Shown in pieces: positions 6,991 to 14,124 of a DNA stretch of 34,074 nucleotides (its first letter is position 1; each line of letters starts with the position of its first letter). The notes beneath the pieces are model-generated. The model saw only the letters and a list, made by a program, of their open reading frames with translations. It made no database searches and was not told where the DNA came from. Origin of the DNA: Methylobacter sp. GTDB taxonomy: Bacteria > Pseudomonadota > Gammaproteobacteria > Methylococcales > Methylomonadaceae. The translations under genes and the position numbers were made by a program. The DNA lies in the NCBI GenBank assembly GCA_030655535.1, contig JAURVK010000144.1:1-34074 (forward strand). Direction: 5' to 3'.

Positions 6991-9765
6991 TCAAAACGCA
7001 TAACTCCAGGTAGCCGACAGTGCGCCCTCACGCGGTAGCTGATAGCCGTTGACATCGTCGCTGACCGGCTGTAGCCATTCGAAACTCAGGTTATTGCCCT
7101 GTAAGCTGCCGGTAGGCACAAAGGCGTTGATACCAAAACCGACATCCCAATAACGCCCACCATGATTGGCTGGATAATCCACCGGCCCCAGTTTATTGAA
7201 TGTCCCGTTGTACTCGTTCCTAATCGAACCTTGTACGGTATAAACGCCGCGCACCGACGTTGACAGCCAATTTAACAGGCTGTAGCTGCCCCAGGCGGTG
7301 GACTGAAACATATCGCCGAAGGCAAAACCGGTTTCGTTGTTATGCTCAAGACGTATCGTGCTGTTAAGCTGCGCACCCCAACCATACTTATCCAGTTTTC
7401 CGCTATAAGTGATGCTCGGTTTAAAATCCCAAGTGCCGCTGCCCAGCTGCATACCGTAATGCTGGAAACCGGCATCGATCCGATGGGTATCTCTGAACTT
7501 GACGCCAACATCGCCGGTCGGTGCGCTGACGCCCAGTGTGCCATGCAGATGATGACCGGCTTCATCGAACAGTTTAAACATCGCATAAACGCCGGTATCG
7601 CCGATACCGCTGGTGGTATGCTCGTGCAAGGTATGGTGATTGATCAGCGATTGCCGATTAAAAGTGGCCGATGGCGCCCCATTAAGTTCCCGCGTGGACA
7701 TATCCATATCGACGAACTGAGGCATCAGCATCAGCGTTAACCAGTCGGTCGGTGCGTACATAAGATCGAGCATGATCATATTCATGTTCATCCCGCCCGG
7801 CACGGTAAAGCAGCCGTCGTCGCCGCAGCCCTGTTGTACGATAGCTTGGTCGCTGACCTCATTGGTGCCATGCAGCATAGCGCCGGACTGGGTGCTGTTC
7901 ATATAACGGGCGCCGAACATCACGTCACCGGCCTTATCCATCATGTGATCGAACATGACACCGGCGGGCGCGTGGCCTCCGTGATGATTATGCCCAGCAT
8001 GACCGCTATGTTCGCTGCCGGCCAGAGAGAGTGCGGATAAATCGACCTTCAGAACCGCATTAACCGTGTAATAGTTGTAATCGGCATAAGCGCCCTCACC
8101 GCCGCCGCCCAGTTTCATCGAGCCTGCGTGGGTATAGTATTCGGCGCCCGCCTCAAAACTGACGCCTTTGGCAAATTGTTTGCTGACGGTAAGACCGCCG
8201 CTTAACGCACCGAATCCCGACAGCCGATGATCGCTGGAATAATGTCCAGGCAGTTTATTGCGGTCGAACGGAATGGCTTTATTGATCGGATTAACGGCAA
8301 TTTCATCGACAATTTTGCCGTCGGCATCCACCAGGTTAAAGTCTTTATCGCGGAAATAAACATTGCCATTATCGGGATTGTCCGCTTCAACATAAATAGG
8401 CCTTCCGCTTTGATCAACTGCGGTTTTACTGAAGGCTTGATTGGATGCCATGTAAGGCGTGTAAAAATCGGCGGCATCCTGGGAGTAATAACGCACTTTC
8501 GGAGTGATCGTCCAACCATGACCCAGCGGCTGAACCCAATCGGCTTCAAAGGTATGTGCATTGATGCCCCAGTCATCGTGAAAAAAGCGGTAATCAAAAT
8601 GCAAGGCCGCATCCAGGCCACCGATGTATTGAACGTAACGCAAATTTTCAGTCCATTGATTACGCTCGTTAGGACGCTTTTCAAGTAAGCCGATAGACAC
8701 GCCAGTCAGCACTTCGCCGGTCTGTGCCGGATCAATGAACGCCGCTTCCACCACCTTATAGGGATTTGCCATATAACCGGTACTGCGGGTATAGCCAATG
8801 CCCGCTTCCAGCAGCGCGGTTTCATTCAGCACCTGGGTCAGGCCCAGAGCGGTTCCCCAGTCCTGTCGATTGCCGCGCAGCACGTTATTCCTGCCCTCTT
8901 TTTGAATTCGGCCGCTACCGGAGGTGTTATTGTAAGACTCAGCACCACGGCCGACATCAAAAATATAGGGCGTAGCATCGTGGTCGAGTATGGCGCGGGT
9001 ATCGCTGTCGGTATAACTCAAGCCCAGATTCAAACTGGTCAGCTTCCGATTAAAATCCCAACGTCCGGCCAGATTGCCAAACCGCGATTCATAGTCGTTT
9101 TCCACTGAAATGCCGCCGCCGGCATCCAGCGTCGCCTCATCCCATTCGTAACTCAGTTTGAAATCGCCTTGTTTGCGAATCTCCGGCGAGGCGGAAGAAA
9201 GCGTATGCACTAGCTGGCTGTCTTTGATGTATTCCCCGGTTAAGGCGTCCTGTCTCAATGGGTTCAACTGCTTGTCAAACAGTACGCCATTGTTTTGTAA
9301 AAAAGGCGTTGCTCCTGAAATCACACCACCTTCTTTATTGCCGCCGAAAGAAAGCGGCGCGGTTGCGATGGGCGTCGCGCCGCTCCAGGTATCCTGGGTG
9401 TAATTAAAGGCAAACTTCAAACGGTCGGACAACTTGATTTTAGAACTGCCCAACAGACTGTCCACGACAATCGGGTCAAACCTGCTGTTTACGCCGAAAA
9501 GATTGCGGTTGCTCTCTTCATAATAGCCGTATAAAAAACTGACTTCTTCGTCTGCAGCCTGAGCCGTTGCGGGCATCAAGCCGGGCAACGACAAAGCAGC
9601 GGCGGTCAGTGCCTGCAATGACGCACTGACTGCTGTTGTCGGTTTCGGTTTGGTTATTGTGCGGGTTAATAAACGCTCGCTCAACTGCCTATAAGCCATT
9701 GTCAATAGCGAGTTGCCGGCGTTTTCGGCATGACGCTTGGTTAGTATGCGTTTAATAACAGCCAC
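6991..9765 (-). CDS. DUF3570 outer-membrane protein fused to a His/Met-rich second barrel
   Basis: This protein has 924 residues from a GTG start. The GTG has GGAGG about 8 bases upstream and overlaps the DUF4266 stop by 14 bases; a later ATG at 9699 is the alternative. A signal peptide with a long basic leader ends near residue 70 (ATAQA). Residues about 71-580 match DUF3570: alternating beta-strand pattern, YGYYEE near the start, and a DTWSGATPI motif at about 125-133. A His-rich linker (HSGHAGHNHHGGH, about 586-598) joins a second domain, about 600-924. That domain starts APAGVMFDHMM, contains GGMNMNMIMLDLMYAPTDWLTLM and GIGDTGVY, and ends in the aromatic YAF typical of outer-membrane barrels. 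The second half resembles the transporter/Phenol_MetA_deg-like barrels seen near copper genes. DUF3570 proteins are usually about 400 residues, so this is a fusion of two barrels. Confidence 0.8.
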   Translation of the reverse strand: MAVIKRILTKRHAENAGNSLLTMAYRQLSERLLTRTITKPKPTTAVSASLQALTAAALSLPGLMPATAQAADEEVSFLYGYYEESNRNLFGVNSRFDPIVVDSLLGSSKIKLSDRLKFAFNYTQDTWSGATPIATAPLSFGGNKEGGVISGATPFLQNNGVLFDKQLNPLRQDALTGEYIKDSQLVHTLSSASPEIRKQGDFKLSYEWDEATLDAGGGISVENDYESRFGNLAGRWDFNRKLTSLNLGLSYTDSDTRAILDHDATPYIFDVGRGAESYNNTSGSGRIQKEGRNNVLRGNRQDWGTALGLTQVLNETALLEAGIGYTRSTGYMANPYKVVEAAFIDPAQTGEVLTGVSIGLLEKRPNERNQWTENLRYVQYIGGLDAALHFDYRFFHDDWGINAHTFEADWVQPLGHGWTITPKVRYYSQDAADFYTPYMASNQAFSKTAVDQSGRPIYVEADNPDNGNVYFRDKDFNLVDADGKIVDEIAVNPINKAIPFDRNKLPGHYSSDHRLSGFGALSGGLTVSKQFAKGVSFEAGAEYYTHAGSMKLGGGGEGAYADYNYYTVNAVLKVDLSALSLAGSEHSGHAGHNHHGGHAPAGVMFDHMMDKAGDVMFGARYMNSTQSGAMLHGTNEVSDQAIVQQGCGDDGCFTVPGGMNMNMIMLDLMYAPTDWLTLMLMPQFVDMDMSTRELNGAPSATFNRQSLINHHTLHEHTTSGIGDTGVYAMFKLFDEAGHHLHGTLGVSAPTGDVGVKFRDTHRIDAGFQHYGMQLGSGTWDFKPSITYSGKLDKYGWGAQLNSTIRLEHNNETGFAFGDMFQSTAWGSYSLLNWLSTSVRGVYTVQGSIRNEYNGTFNKLGPVDYPANHGGRYWDVGFGINAFVPTGSLQGNNLSFEWLQPVSDDVNGYQLPREGALSATWSYAF

Positions 9766-9967
9766 AGCCGCCCCCTCCAGCGGCGCTGCTACCCGTAGCC
9801 GCCTCCCGGCTACCGTAAATATGCGCATTAAAGGTACTTTGTAGAGGGTAAGACTCCAAAGCCATCTGCGGCTTGGCAAGCGTGCCCCGCTGCCACGGCG
9901 CCACCGGGGAACAGCCCGAAACACAGATGCACAAGGCCAACAACAGCGCTTGCTGTATTGTCTTCAT
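9752..9967 (-). CDS. DUF4266 small lipoprotein
   Basis: This is a 71-residue lipoprotein with lipobox VSGC, Cys19 being the expected lipidation site. The short mature part carries the DUF4266 signature PVAPWQRGTLAKPQMA, and the C-terminus is Gly/Cys-rich (GGGGCGCY). Small DUF4266 lipoproteins typically sit directly before DUF3570 genes, as here, and the two reading frames overlap by 14 bases. The function is unknown; the CGC tail could bind a metal or form a disulfide. The paired Cys make it a candidate client of the TlpA-like protein encoded just upstream. GAGA precedes the ATG by about 8 bases. Confidence 0.88.
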   Translation of the reverse strand: MKTIQQALLLALCICVSGCSPVAPWQRGTLAKPQMALESYPLQSTFNAHIYGSREAATGSSAAGGGGCGCY

Positions 9968-10027
9968 TTACGGTTTCTCTTCATGGTTGTTTTTCATCAA
10001 ATGTTGCATCGTTCCCATACATTTACC

Positions 10028-10198
10028 TCGTTCCACGCAACGCGTCACTGCCATTAAGTTAATGGATTTAATATAACGTGGGCGCGAATTTATTCGCGCT
10101 TTTTAATGCCTATCGCGCAAATAAATTCGCGCCCACGGCATTCAACCACAACTATTTTCGGTTTAACTTGATAACAGTGACGCAACGCGTCGGAACGA
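10028..10198. repeat. MITE-like palindromic element, copy 1 (between tlpA-like and DUF4266 genes)
   Basis: This is a non-coding palindromic element. Outer arms read CTCGTTCC...GGAACGAG, then CACTGCCATTAAGTTAA against TTAACTTGATAACAGTG. The core palindrome at 10078-10136 is GTGGGCGCGAATTTATTCGC and its inverse. The same core recurs at 14054-14112 and 18878-18938. It sits inside the gap between two genes of what should be one operon, so it may affect read-through or transcript processing. Confidence 0.85.
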
Positions 10199-10240
10199 GA
10201 AAATCGTGCCGTTATGAGAAGCGGCTATTCAAATCGCCGC

Positions 10241-10756
10241 TTATTTCGGTTCCGGCTTCTCTGCCAGCAACTGCCCGGCGACAAGCCGGAGTTCCTCGGC
10301 TGCTCCCTCGCGAAACCCCAAATGGATATGACGGATGACGCCATTACGATCAATCAAGTAAGACGAAGGCATGGCCTTGACGTCAAAGTCCCTGGCGCAC
10401 TTCTCGTTTTCATCCGCCGCCACGGTAAAATTGGCTGGATATTTGGCCAGAAACGTCTTGGCATCCTCATGGGTCTGATCCAGATTAATAGCTATAACTT
10501 GCAACCCACTATCCTTGAGGTCGCGATCCAGTTCGTTCATGAATGGAAAGGATTTAGCGCACGGGGGACACCAAGAGGACCAAAAATCCACATAAAGTAC
10601 TTTGCCGTGGAATTGTTGCAGGTTATAGCGTTGTTTATCGTTGATCGACGACAGCTCACAATCAGGCGCTTTGCTACCAACCTCTGCAGCAAATACCGTT
10701 GGTATTTGGGTAAGCGCCAGCATGGTACAGAGTAGTGTTAATATTCGCTGATTCAT
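10241..10756 (-). CDS. TlpA/ResA-like periplasmic thioredoxin
   Basis: This is a secreted thiol-disulfide oxidoreductase of 171 residues. A signal peptide ends near residue 23 (PTVFA). The redox motif is WCPPC at 62-66, followed by KSFPFMNEL, with the cis-proline segment AMPSSYLID around 125-133. DFWSSWCPPC is typical of TlpA/ResA reductants. It heads the cluster TlpA-DUF4266-DUF3570-ApbE on the minus strand, separated from the next gene by a palindromic element. A likely role is to keep cysteines of the DUF4266 or DUF3570 partners, or a periplasmic metal site, reduced. The upstream ribosome site is weak. Confidence 0.9.
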   Translation of the reverse strand: MNQRILTLLCTMLALTQIPTVFAAEVGSKAPDCELSSINDKQRYNLQQFHGKVLYVDFWSSWCPPCAKSFPFMNELDRDLKDSGLQVIAINLDQTHEDAKTFLAKYPANFTVAADENEKCARDFDVKAMPSSYLIDRNGVIRHIHLGFREGAAEELRLVAGQLLAEKPEPK

Positions 10757-10839
10757 CTGTTGATCTTTGCTTTATAAGCGGTGAAGTCATTGCGCCGACA
10801 GGCCATTCAATGGTTTAAAGGCGGCGCCAAGGTTAACAA

Positions 10840-11289
10840 TTACTGGAATTGCACTACCGAAATGTCCGTCTCTGTGTGTGTTGCATCGTCACCAGCCATG
10901 CAATGCCAGATGACGTCGAATTGTCTGCCCCCAATATTGGTCTTAGTCAGGGACATGTAATACACGCCTTGGCCGGCGTTAAGACTGATGGGAGGACTAT
11001 AATTTGCATCCCCGGAAATGGCATCTGTGCTGGTTGTCATTTGGTTGCCTTTGTAAAGATGAAGGCTCAACAATAATCCCGGCACCGGACCGGATATGTC
11101 CTTTACCTGCGCGCTAAGATGGTGCGTACCGGGACCGCAAGTGACGGCAGCAAGGTCGGTTGCGCTTGCATTATTGCTGCCGGGATCTATTATCCCTCCG
11201 CCGCTATGAGCCAACGCGATACCCGCGTGTCCTGCTGAGATCGAAATTAATGCCGTTATAAAAGCTTTTTTTAAAGATGCGATTTTCAT
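10840..11289 (-). CDS. Small secreted protein with predicted mature N-terminal His, function unknown
   Basis: This protein has 149 residues. The signal peptide covers 1-27 (ending GIALA), so cleavage would leave His28 as the first residue (HSGGGIIDPG). The mature part has two cysteines, Cys51 (VTCGPGTHH) and Cys130 (VIWHCMAG), that could form a disulfide, and an otherwise beta-rich pattern such as GLLLSLHLYKG and GVYYMSLTKT. I do not recognise a named family. A free N-terminal His followed by other His residues is how several periplasmic copper proteins bind copper, and the surroundings are copper-related, so copper binding is a reasonable hypothesis. GAGG lies about 8 bases before the ATG. 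Confidence 0.75.
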   Translation of the reverse strand: MKIASLKKAFITALISISAGHAGIALAHSGGGIIDPGSNNASATDLAAVTCGPGTHHLSAQVKDISGPVPGLLLSLHLYKGNQMTTSTDAISGDANYSPPISLNAGQGVYYMSLTKTNIGGRQFDVIWHCMAGDDATHTETDISVVQFQ

Positions 11290-11502
11290 AATAATATCCT
11301 CGTACCGCTAGCGTATTAGCGGAAAATTAACACTAAACAAGTGCTGTTGATTTCGTCCCCCAGCCATTAGCCTAGACTGGCGAAACTTAACTTTCGTTGC
11401 CTCATTTGATCCCGGTTCTCCTTGAAAGGAGAGTCGGAGAATAACAAAGCCTTGCCCTACTTACCTGTTTCGATGTGGGCATCCTGCAAGAACCGGCAGT
11501 AA
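11290..11502. other. Intergenic region with small hairpins
   Basis: Upstream of the small secreted gene there is a hairpin CCGCTA/TAGCGG near 11306-11325. A TCTCC/GGAGA hairpin lies near 11420-11436, and GCCATTAG...CTGGC-like pairing near 11365. I could not match this to a known riboswitch. It may simply hold the promoter of the 149-residue protein and the end of the HEAT-repeat gene. Confidence 0.35.
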
Positions 11503-12366
11503 TTACTGAAAACCATTCGGTTTCGAGAGCGACTTCAGTCTTATTGCAGCCAACTCCCGCACCGATTTTGCGTCGTCAATCAGTGCTTGTTGGAGCAACG
11601 CGATATCGTCTCCCGCTCGGTCAACGGCGGTTAGTCGCACCGATACATCACTGTCATGCAATGCCTCTCGCAGGACAGCGGCGGCCCCGGTCCCTTCTCG
11701 ATGCGCCAAACTGAAAATGGCCTGCACTCTTACTCTCGCATCTTGATCTGATAGCGCAGTTTCCAGCGTCTCTCTGACGGTTACATCACCCTTTCGTCCT
11801 GCCGCCATCAGGCGCCCGATAGCCTCTGCACGCTCCACAGGATTTTCCGACTTTGCCATTTTCACCAAATCATTAGCTTCGTCAGCTTCCGGCTCGTTTT
11901 TTGTGTTTGCCGCTATCGGCAATGTTTGTCGCTGAATGCCAGCCGATAAGCACATAACGGAATTGGTCTGATCCGCTCCAAATTTTGCTCCAAGTACCCA
12001 AGCTTCCACAACCTGCCCGCGAGGGTCAACCGTCGAAGGCTGTCGTGAGTATCGAAAAACAAGATCTGCCTTACGAGCTAGCAGGCACTCCATGATCTGC
12101 TTTACTGTCGACCCTACACAAGTCGCTGTTACCAACCCGTCAGGCAGAACCGAATAGTTTATCCGCACACCTGTTCTGCTCGCAATGCTGTCGAGCACCC
12201 GCGCCAACGGCGCTTGCCTCGCCTCCAGTTGTAGCTCAGCCCCCACATCTTCAGCCATGACCAGCCGGACGTTTTGCTCGCCCGGATGACTGACATCCAT
12301 AACAGCTAACAGCGTCTCGGGCATCAACAGGAGCAAACAGGTCATCCAGAATTTGATTACAATCAT
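11503..12366 (-). CDS. Secreted STN-domain plus HEAT-repeat protein
   Basis: This protein has 287 residues. A hydrophobic N-terminus (IVIKFWMTCLLLLMPETLLAV) acts as signal peptide. Residues about 40-100 resemble the STN domain (Secretin and TonB N-terminus short domain): LEARQAPLARVLDSIASRTG, INYSVLPDGLVTATC, then MECLLARKADLVFRY. A linker follows, then HEAT-like repeats at about 175-285, including AEAIGRLMAAG, DARVRVQAIFSLA and VSVRLTAVDRAGDD. The STN domain is normally found at the start of secretins and signal-transducing TonB receptors, so its combination with HEAT repeats suggests a periplasmic docking protein. The start at 12366 has a G-rich ribosome site; an upstream in-frame ATG exists at 12429. 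The domain calls are by eye. Confidence 0.7.
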   Translation of the reverse strand: MIVIKFWMTCLLLLMPETLLAVMDVSHPGEQNVRLVMAEDVGAELQLEARQAPLARVLDSIASRTGVRINYSVLPDGLVTATCVGSTVKQIMECLLARKADLVFRYSRQPSTVDPRGQVVEAWVLGAKFGADQTNSVMCLSAGIQRQTLPIAANTKNEPEADEANDLVKMAKSENPVERAEAIGRLMAAGRKGDVTVRETLETALSDQDARVRVQAIFSLAHREGTGAAAVLREALHDSDVSVRLTAVDRAGDDIALLQQALIDDAKSVRELAAIRLKSLSKPNGFQ

Positions 12367-12449
12367 GACAGCCCCCGAAACATACGGCATCTCCACGGCG
12401 GCATATTCCCGCGGATAAATAAAAAGCATACCCCCCCGGCTTTAATAAC

Positions 12450-12612
12450 GTTGTTTAACCGTAACGACTCAGCAGTTAGGAAAATGGAACGCAGATGACG
12501 CTGATAAATAGGATAAACGCGGATAACTCGAAAAAAATCTTATTTGATCTTAATGATCAGCGTCATCTGCGTTCTATTATATTGATGGCTGAGTAGTTAC
12601 GTTCAACCAGCA
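12450..12612. repeat. MITE-like inverted-repeat element (AACGCAGATGACGCTGAT family), copy 1
   Basis: The arms AACGCAGATGACGCTGAT (12488-12505) and its exact inverse (12556-12573) lie inside wider arms, CGTAACGACTCAGC near 12460 and GCTGAGTAGTTACG ending near 12601. A related copy lies at 19726-19876. No coding sequence is present. Confidence 0.85.
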
Positions 12613-12741
12613 CTATGCAATCTTTATCGCATCGCTTTGTTTGGGAACTTAGCAAATTTTTACAATCCTACTTCTTATTTGCATCGGCGGTAAACAAAAA
12701 AAATGCAAATAACTTTAAAGTTACTGCATGACTCCCTAAAG

Positions 12742-12773
12742 AAAAAATCTACGGCGAAACCCGTCGCCGTAGA
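12742..12773 (-). terminator. Rho-independent terminator of the YcnI-like gene
   Basis: On the minus strand a perfect 10-bp stem TCTACGGCGA/TCGCCGTAGA with a 6-base loop is followed by a run of six T. It lies about 85 bases after the stop of the gene at 12859-13695. It therefore separates that gene from the HEAT-repeat gene further on. Confidence 0.9.
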
Positions 12774-12858
12774 CCGAAAAAGGCCAAGAGCCTTACATTT
12801 CAATAGGCTACTGACGCAACCCGCACGGTCACGAGTAGCGGATCTTTCTGAGGCAGTC

Positions 12859-13695
12859 TTACGGCTTTGGCCATAGTTGTGCGCCATTACCATCCATAAC
12901 GGGCATGTCGCGATTGAGCTGTTCGGCAGTTGGCGTGACAGTTATGTCGAGACCCGCGCCGCATGCAGCCGGAAGCGGATTAGCGGCAACGGCAGCAGTA
13001 GTCAGGGTAGCCGCAGTACCTGTCGTGTTTCTGACCACTTTCAGCGTGGCAGGCGAATTGTATCCATCAAGTCCAACGCCGTCGTAATTCGAGCCTACGG
13101 CAGGCGTCCACAGATGTGCGGTTTCATCATTAAACCCGCTAATATTGCTCATCGCACAAACATTGGCGATTGATACCACGAAAGTTACGGTCTTGGCGCA
13201 TGATTCGGGTTTAATAGTGATAGCGTCTGTCCTGAAAGGGATCAGACCGGGATAGTTGACTCCCGGCAGACTACCCCCTCCCGTCCAGAATCCGACTGCA
13301 TTACCTGATGAATTGAATCTCTGGCCTTCAGCTGAATAAACTGCCTTGCTATAAACCTTCTTGTTGTAACCCTCGCCCGCGCCTGCTATCCAATCCGTGA
13401 CGAGGCCGGCAGCCGTACCTGCAACGCTTGCCGCAGAACCGGTCGGCTTGGAGGTAACGGTAGCGGTAGCATCGGGGAACACCACGCTCATACCCATTAG
13501 CGACGCACTATTTGAGTTAGTTGCGGGATTATGGCAACCGTGCCCAATAACTACATTATTGTAGACTCTAGTGCCCTCGAGGATAGTCGGCGATTGTAGC
13601 CTGGTATGGGCAAAAGCGCCCTGACTGGCTGCGACCATAGTTGCGGTCGTCAATGAATACATGGCCAGTTTTTTAAAGGTAATTGATTTTGACAT
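12859..13695 (-). CDS. Secreted YcnI-like (DUF1775-related) protein with predicted mature N-terminal His
   Basis: This protein has 278 residues from the ATG that follows GGAGG by 4 bases. The signal peptide covers 1-29 (ASQGAFA), leaving His30 as the first mature residue (HTRLQSPTILEG). The mature start and the GHGCHNPATNS motif (52-60) resemble the HVxxxP...VPHGCxGSPT pattern of YcnI/DUF1775 copper proteins. The later ESCAKTVTFVVSIANVC (Cys166, Cys180) and HLWTP (194-198) also fit that layout. YcnI proteins bind copper through the N-terminal His. The protein is longer than usual and Ala/Thr-rich in the middle and near the end. It has its own promoter (13897-13925) matching that of the copper receptor gene, and a strong terminator. 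The family assignment is moderate. Confidence 0.65.
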   Translation of the reverse strand: MSKSITFKKLAMYSLTTATMVAASQGAFAHTRLQSPTILEGTRVYNNVVIGHGCHNPATNSNSASLMGMSVVFPDATATVTSKPTGSAASVAGTAAGLVTDWIAGAGEGYNKKVYSKAVYSAEGQRFNSSGNAVGFWTGGGSLPGVNYPGLIPFRTDAITIKPESCAKTVTFVVSIANVCAMSNISGFNDETAHLWTPAVGSNYDGVGLDGYNSPATLKVVRNTTGTAATLTTAAVAANPLPAACGAGLDITVTPTAEQLNRDMPVMDGNGAQLWPKP

Positions 13696-13896
13696 AAGCC
13701 CTCCGCAGGACATTTATTTATTATTATGAGAAATACATTTTTAGAATGAGTATTTCGGAATGAGCAACCCATAACAAAAACAGTAAGCATGTTCCATGCC
13801 AGCAATAAAAATCGCGTTAACGCTGGCTCCTTGAAACGTCTGAGGAATTTTAAAAATAAAAAATGTGTGATATGACCTAATAAAAGTAGGTTAAAT

Positions 13897-13925
13897 AACA
13901 TAGTTTAATTGTTTTTCTGTTTCAG
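13897..13925 (-). promoter_or_regulatory. Promoter of the YcnI-like gene, shared sequence with the copper receptor promoter
   Basis: On the minus strand CTGAAA and TATGTT are separated by 17 bases, matching sigma-70 spacing. The 20-base plus-strand block TAAATAACATAGTTTAATTG at 13892-13911 is identical to 16524-16543. The predicted transcript start would leave a leader of about 190 bases before the ATG at 13695. Confidence 0.6.
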
Positions 13926-13929
13926 GCGG

Positions 13930-14053
13930 CCATAAGGCCTTGCAAAATTAGCCGATAAGAACAAGTCGATTAAATAAAGACAGGTCGGTTTATGTAGCTG
14001 ATTCGCAAGGACAACTCACAAGACAGATCGGCGAAAGTATTTTATTGTAGGTT
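13930..14053. other. Intergenic region between copper receptor and YcnI-like genes
   Basis: No gene is visible here. Together with the promoter block and leader at 13696-13929 and the palindrome at 14054-14112, it fills the 429-base gap between the two genes. A short GGCC-containing palindrome near 13926-13940 lies just upstream of the promoter. Confidence 0.5.
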
Positions 14054-14112
14054 GTGAGCGCGAATTTATTCGCGCGATAGGTGTTAAAAAGCGCGAATAA
14101 ATTCGCGCCCAC
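14054..14112. repeat. GCGCGAATTTATTCGCGC palindrome, copy 2
   Basis: This is the same core palindrome as 10078-10136 and 18878-18938, here without the longer outer arms. It lies directly after the stop of the copper receptor gene and could act as its transcript-end hairpin. Confidence 0.85.
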
Positions 14113-14124
14113 AGATTATGTTGT

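Noticed and set aside
8227-8688. Long plus-strand frame opposite the DUF3570 gene
   Set aside because: It is a shadow of a strongly coding minus-strand frame, with no recognisable domain or ribosome site.
10035-10190. 11-base direct repeats ACGCAACGCGT as a target-site duplication
   Set aside because: They overlap the inverted arms of the element, which extend outward to CTCGTTCC/GGAACGAG, so they cannot be taken as a clean duplication.
11340-11460. Possible c-di-GMP or other riboswitch between the HEAT-repeat and small secreted genes
   Set aside because: Some hairpins are present, but the order of conserved elements does not match a class I c-di-GMP riboswitch or any other class I know.
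13650-13901. Leader peptide frame on the minus strand starting in the shared promoter block
   Set aside because: It begins within the predicted -10 region, has no ribosome site, and the corresponding frame upstream of the receptor gene is different after four residues.
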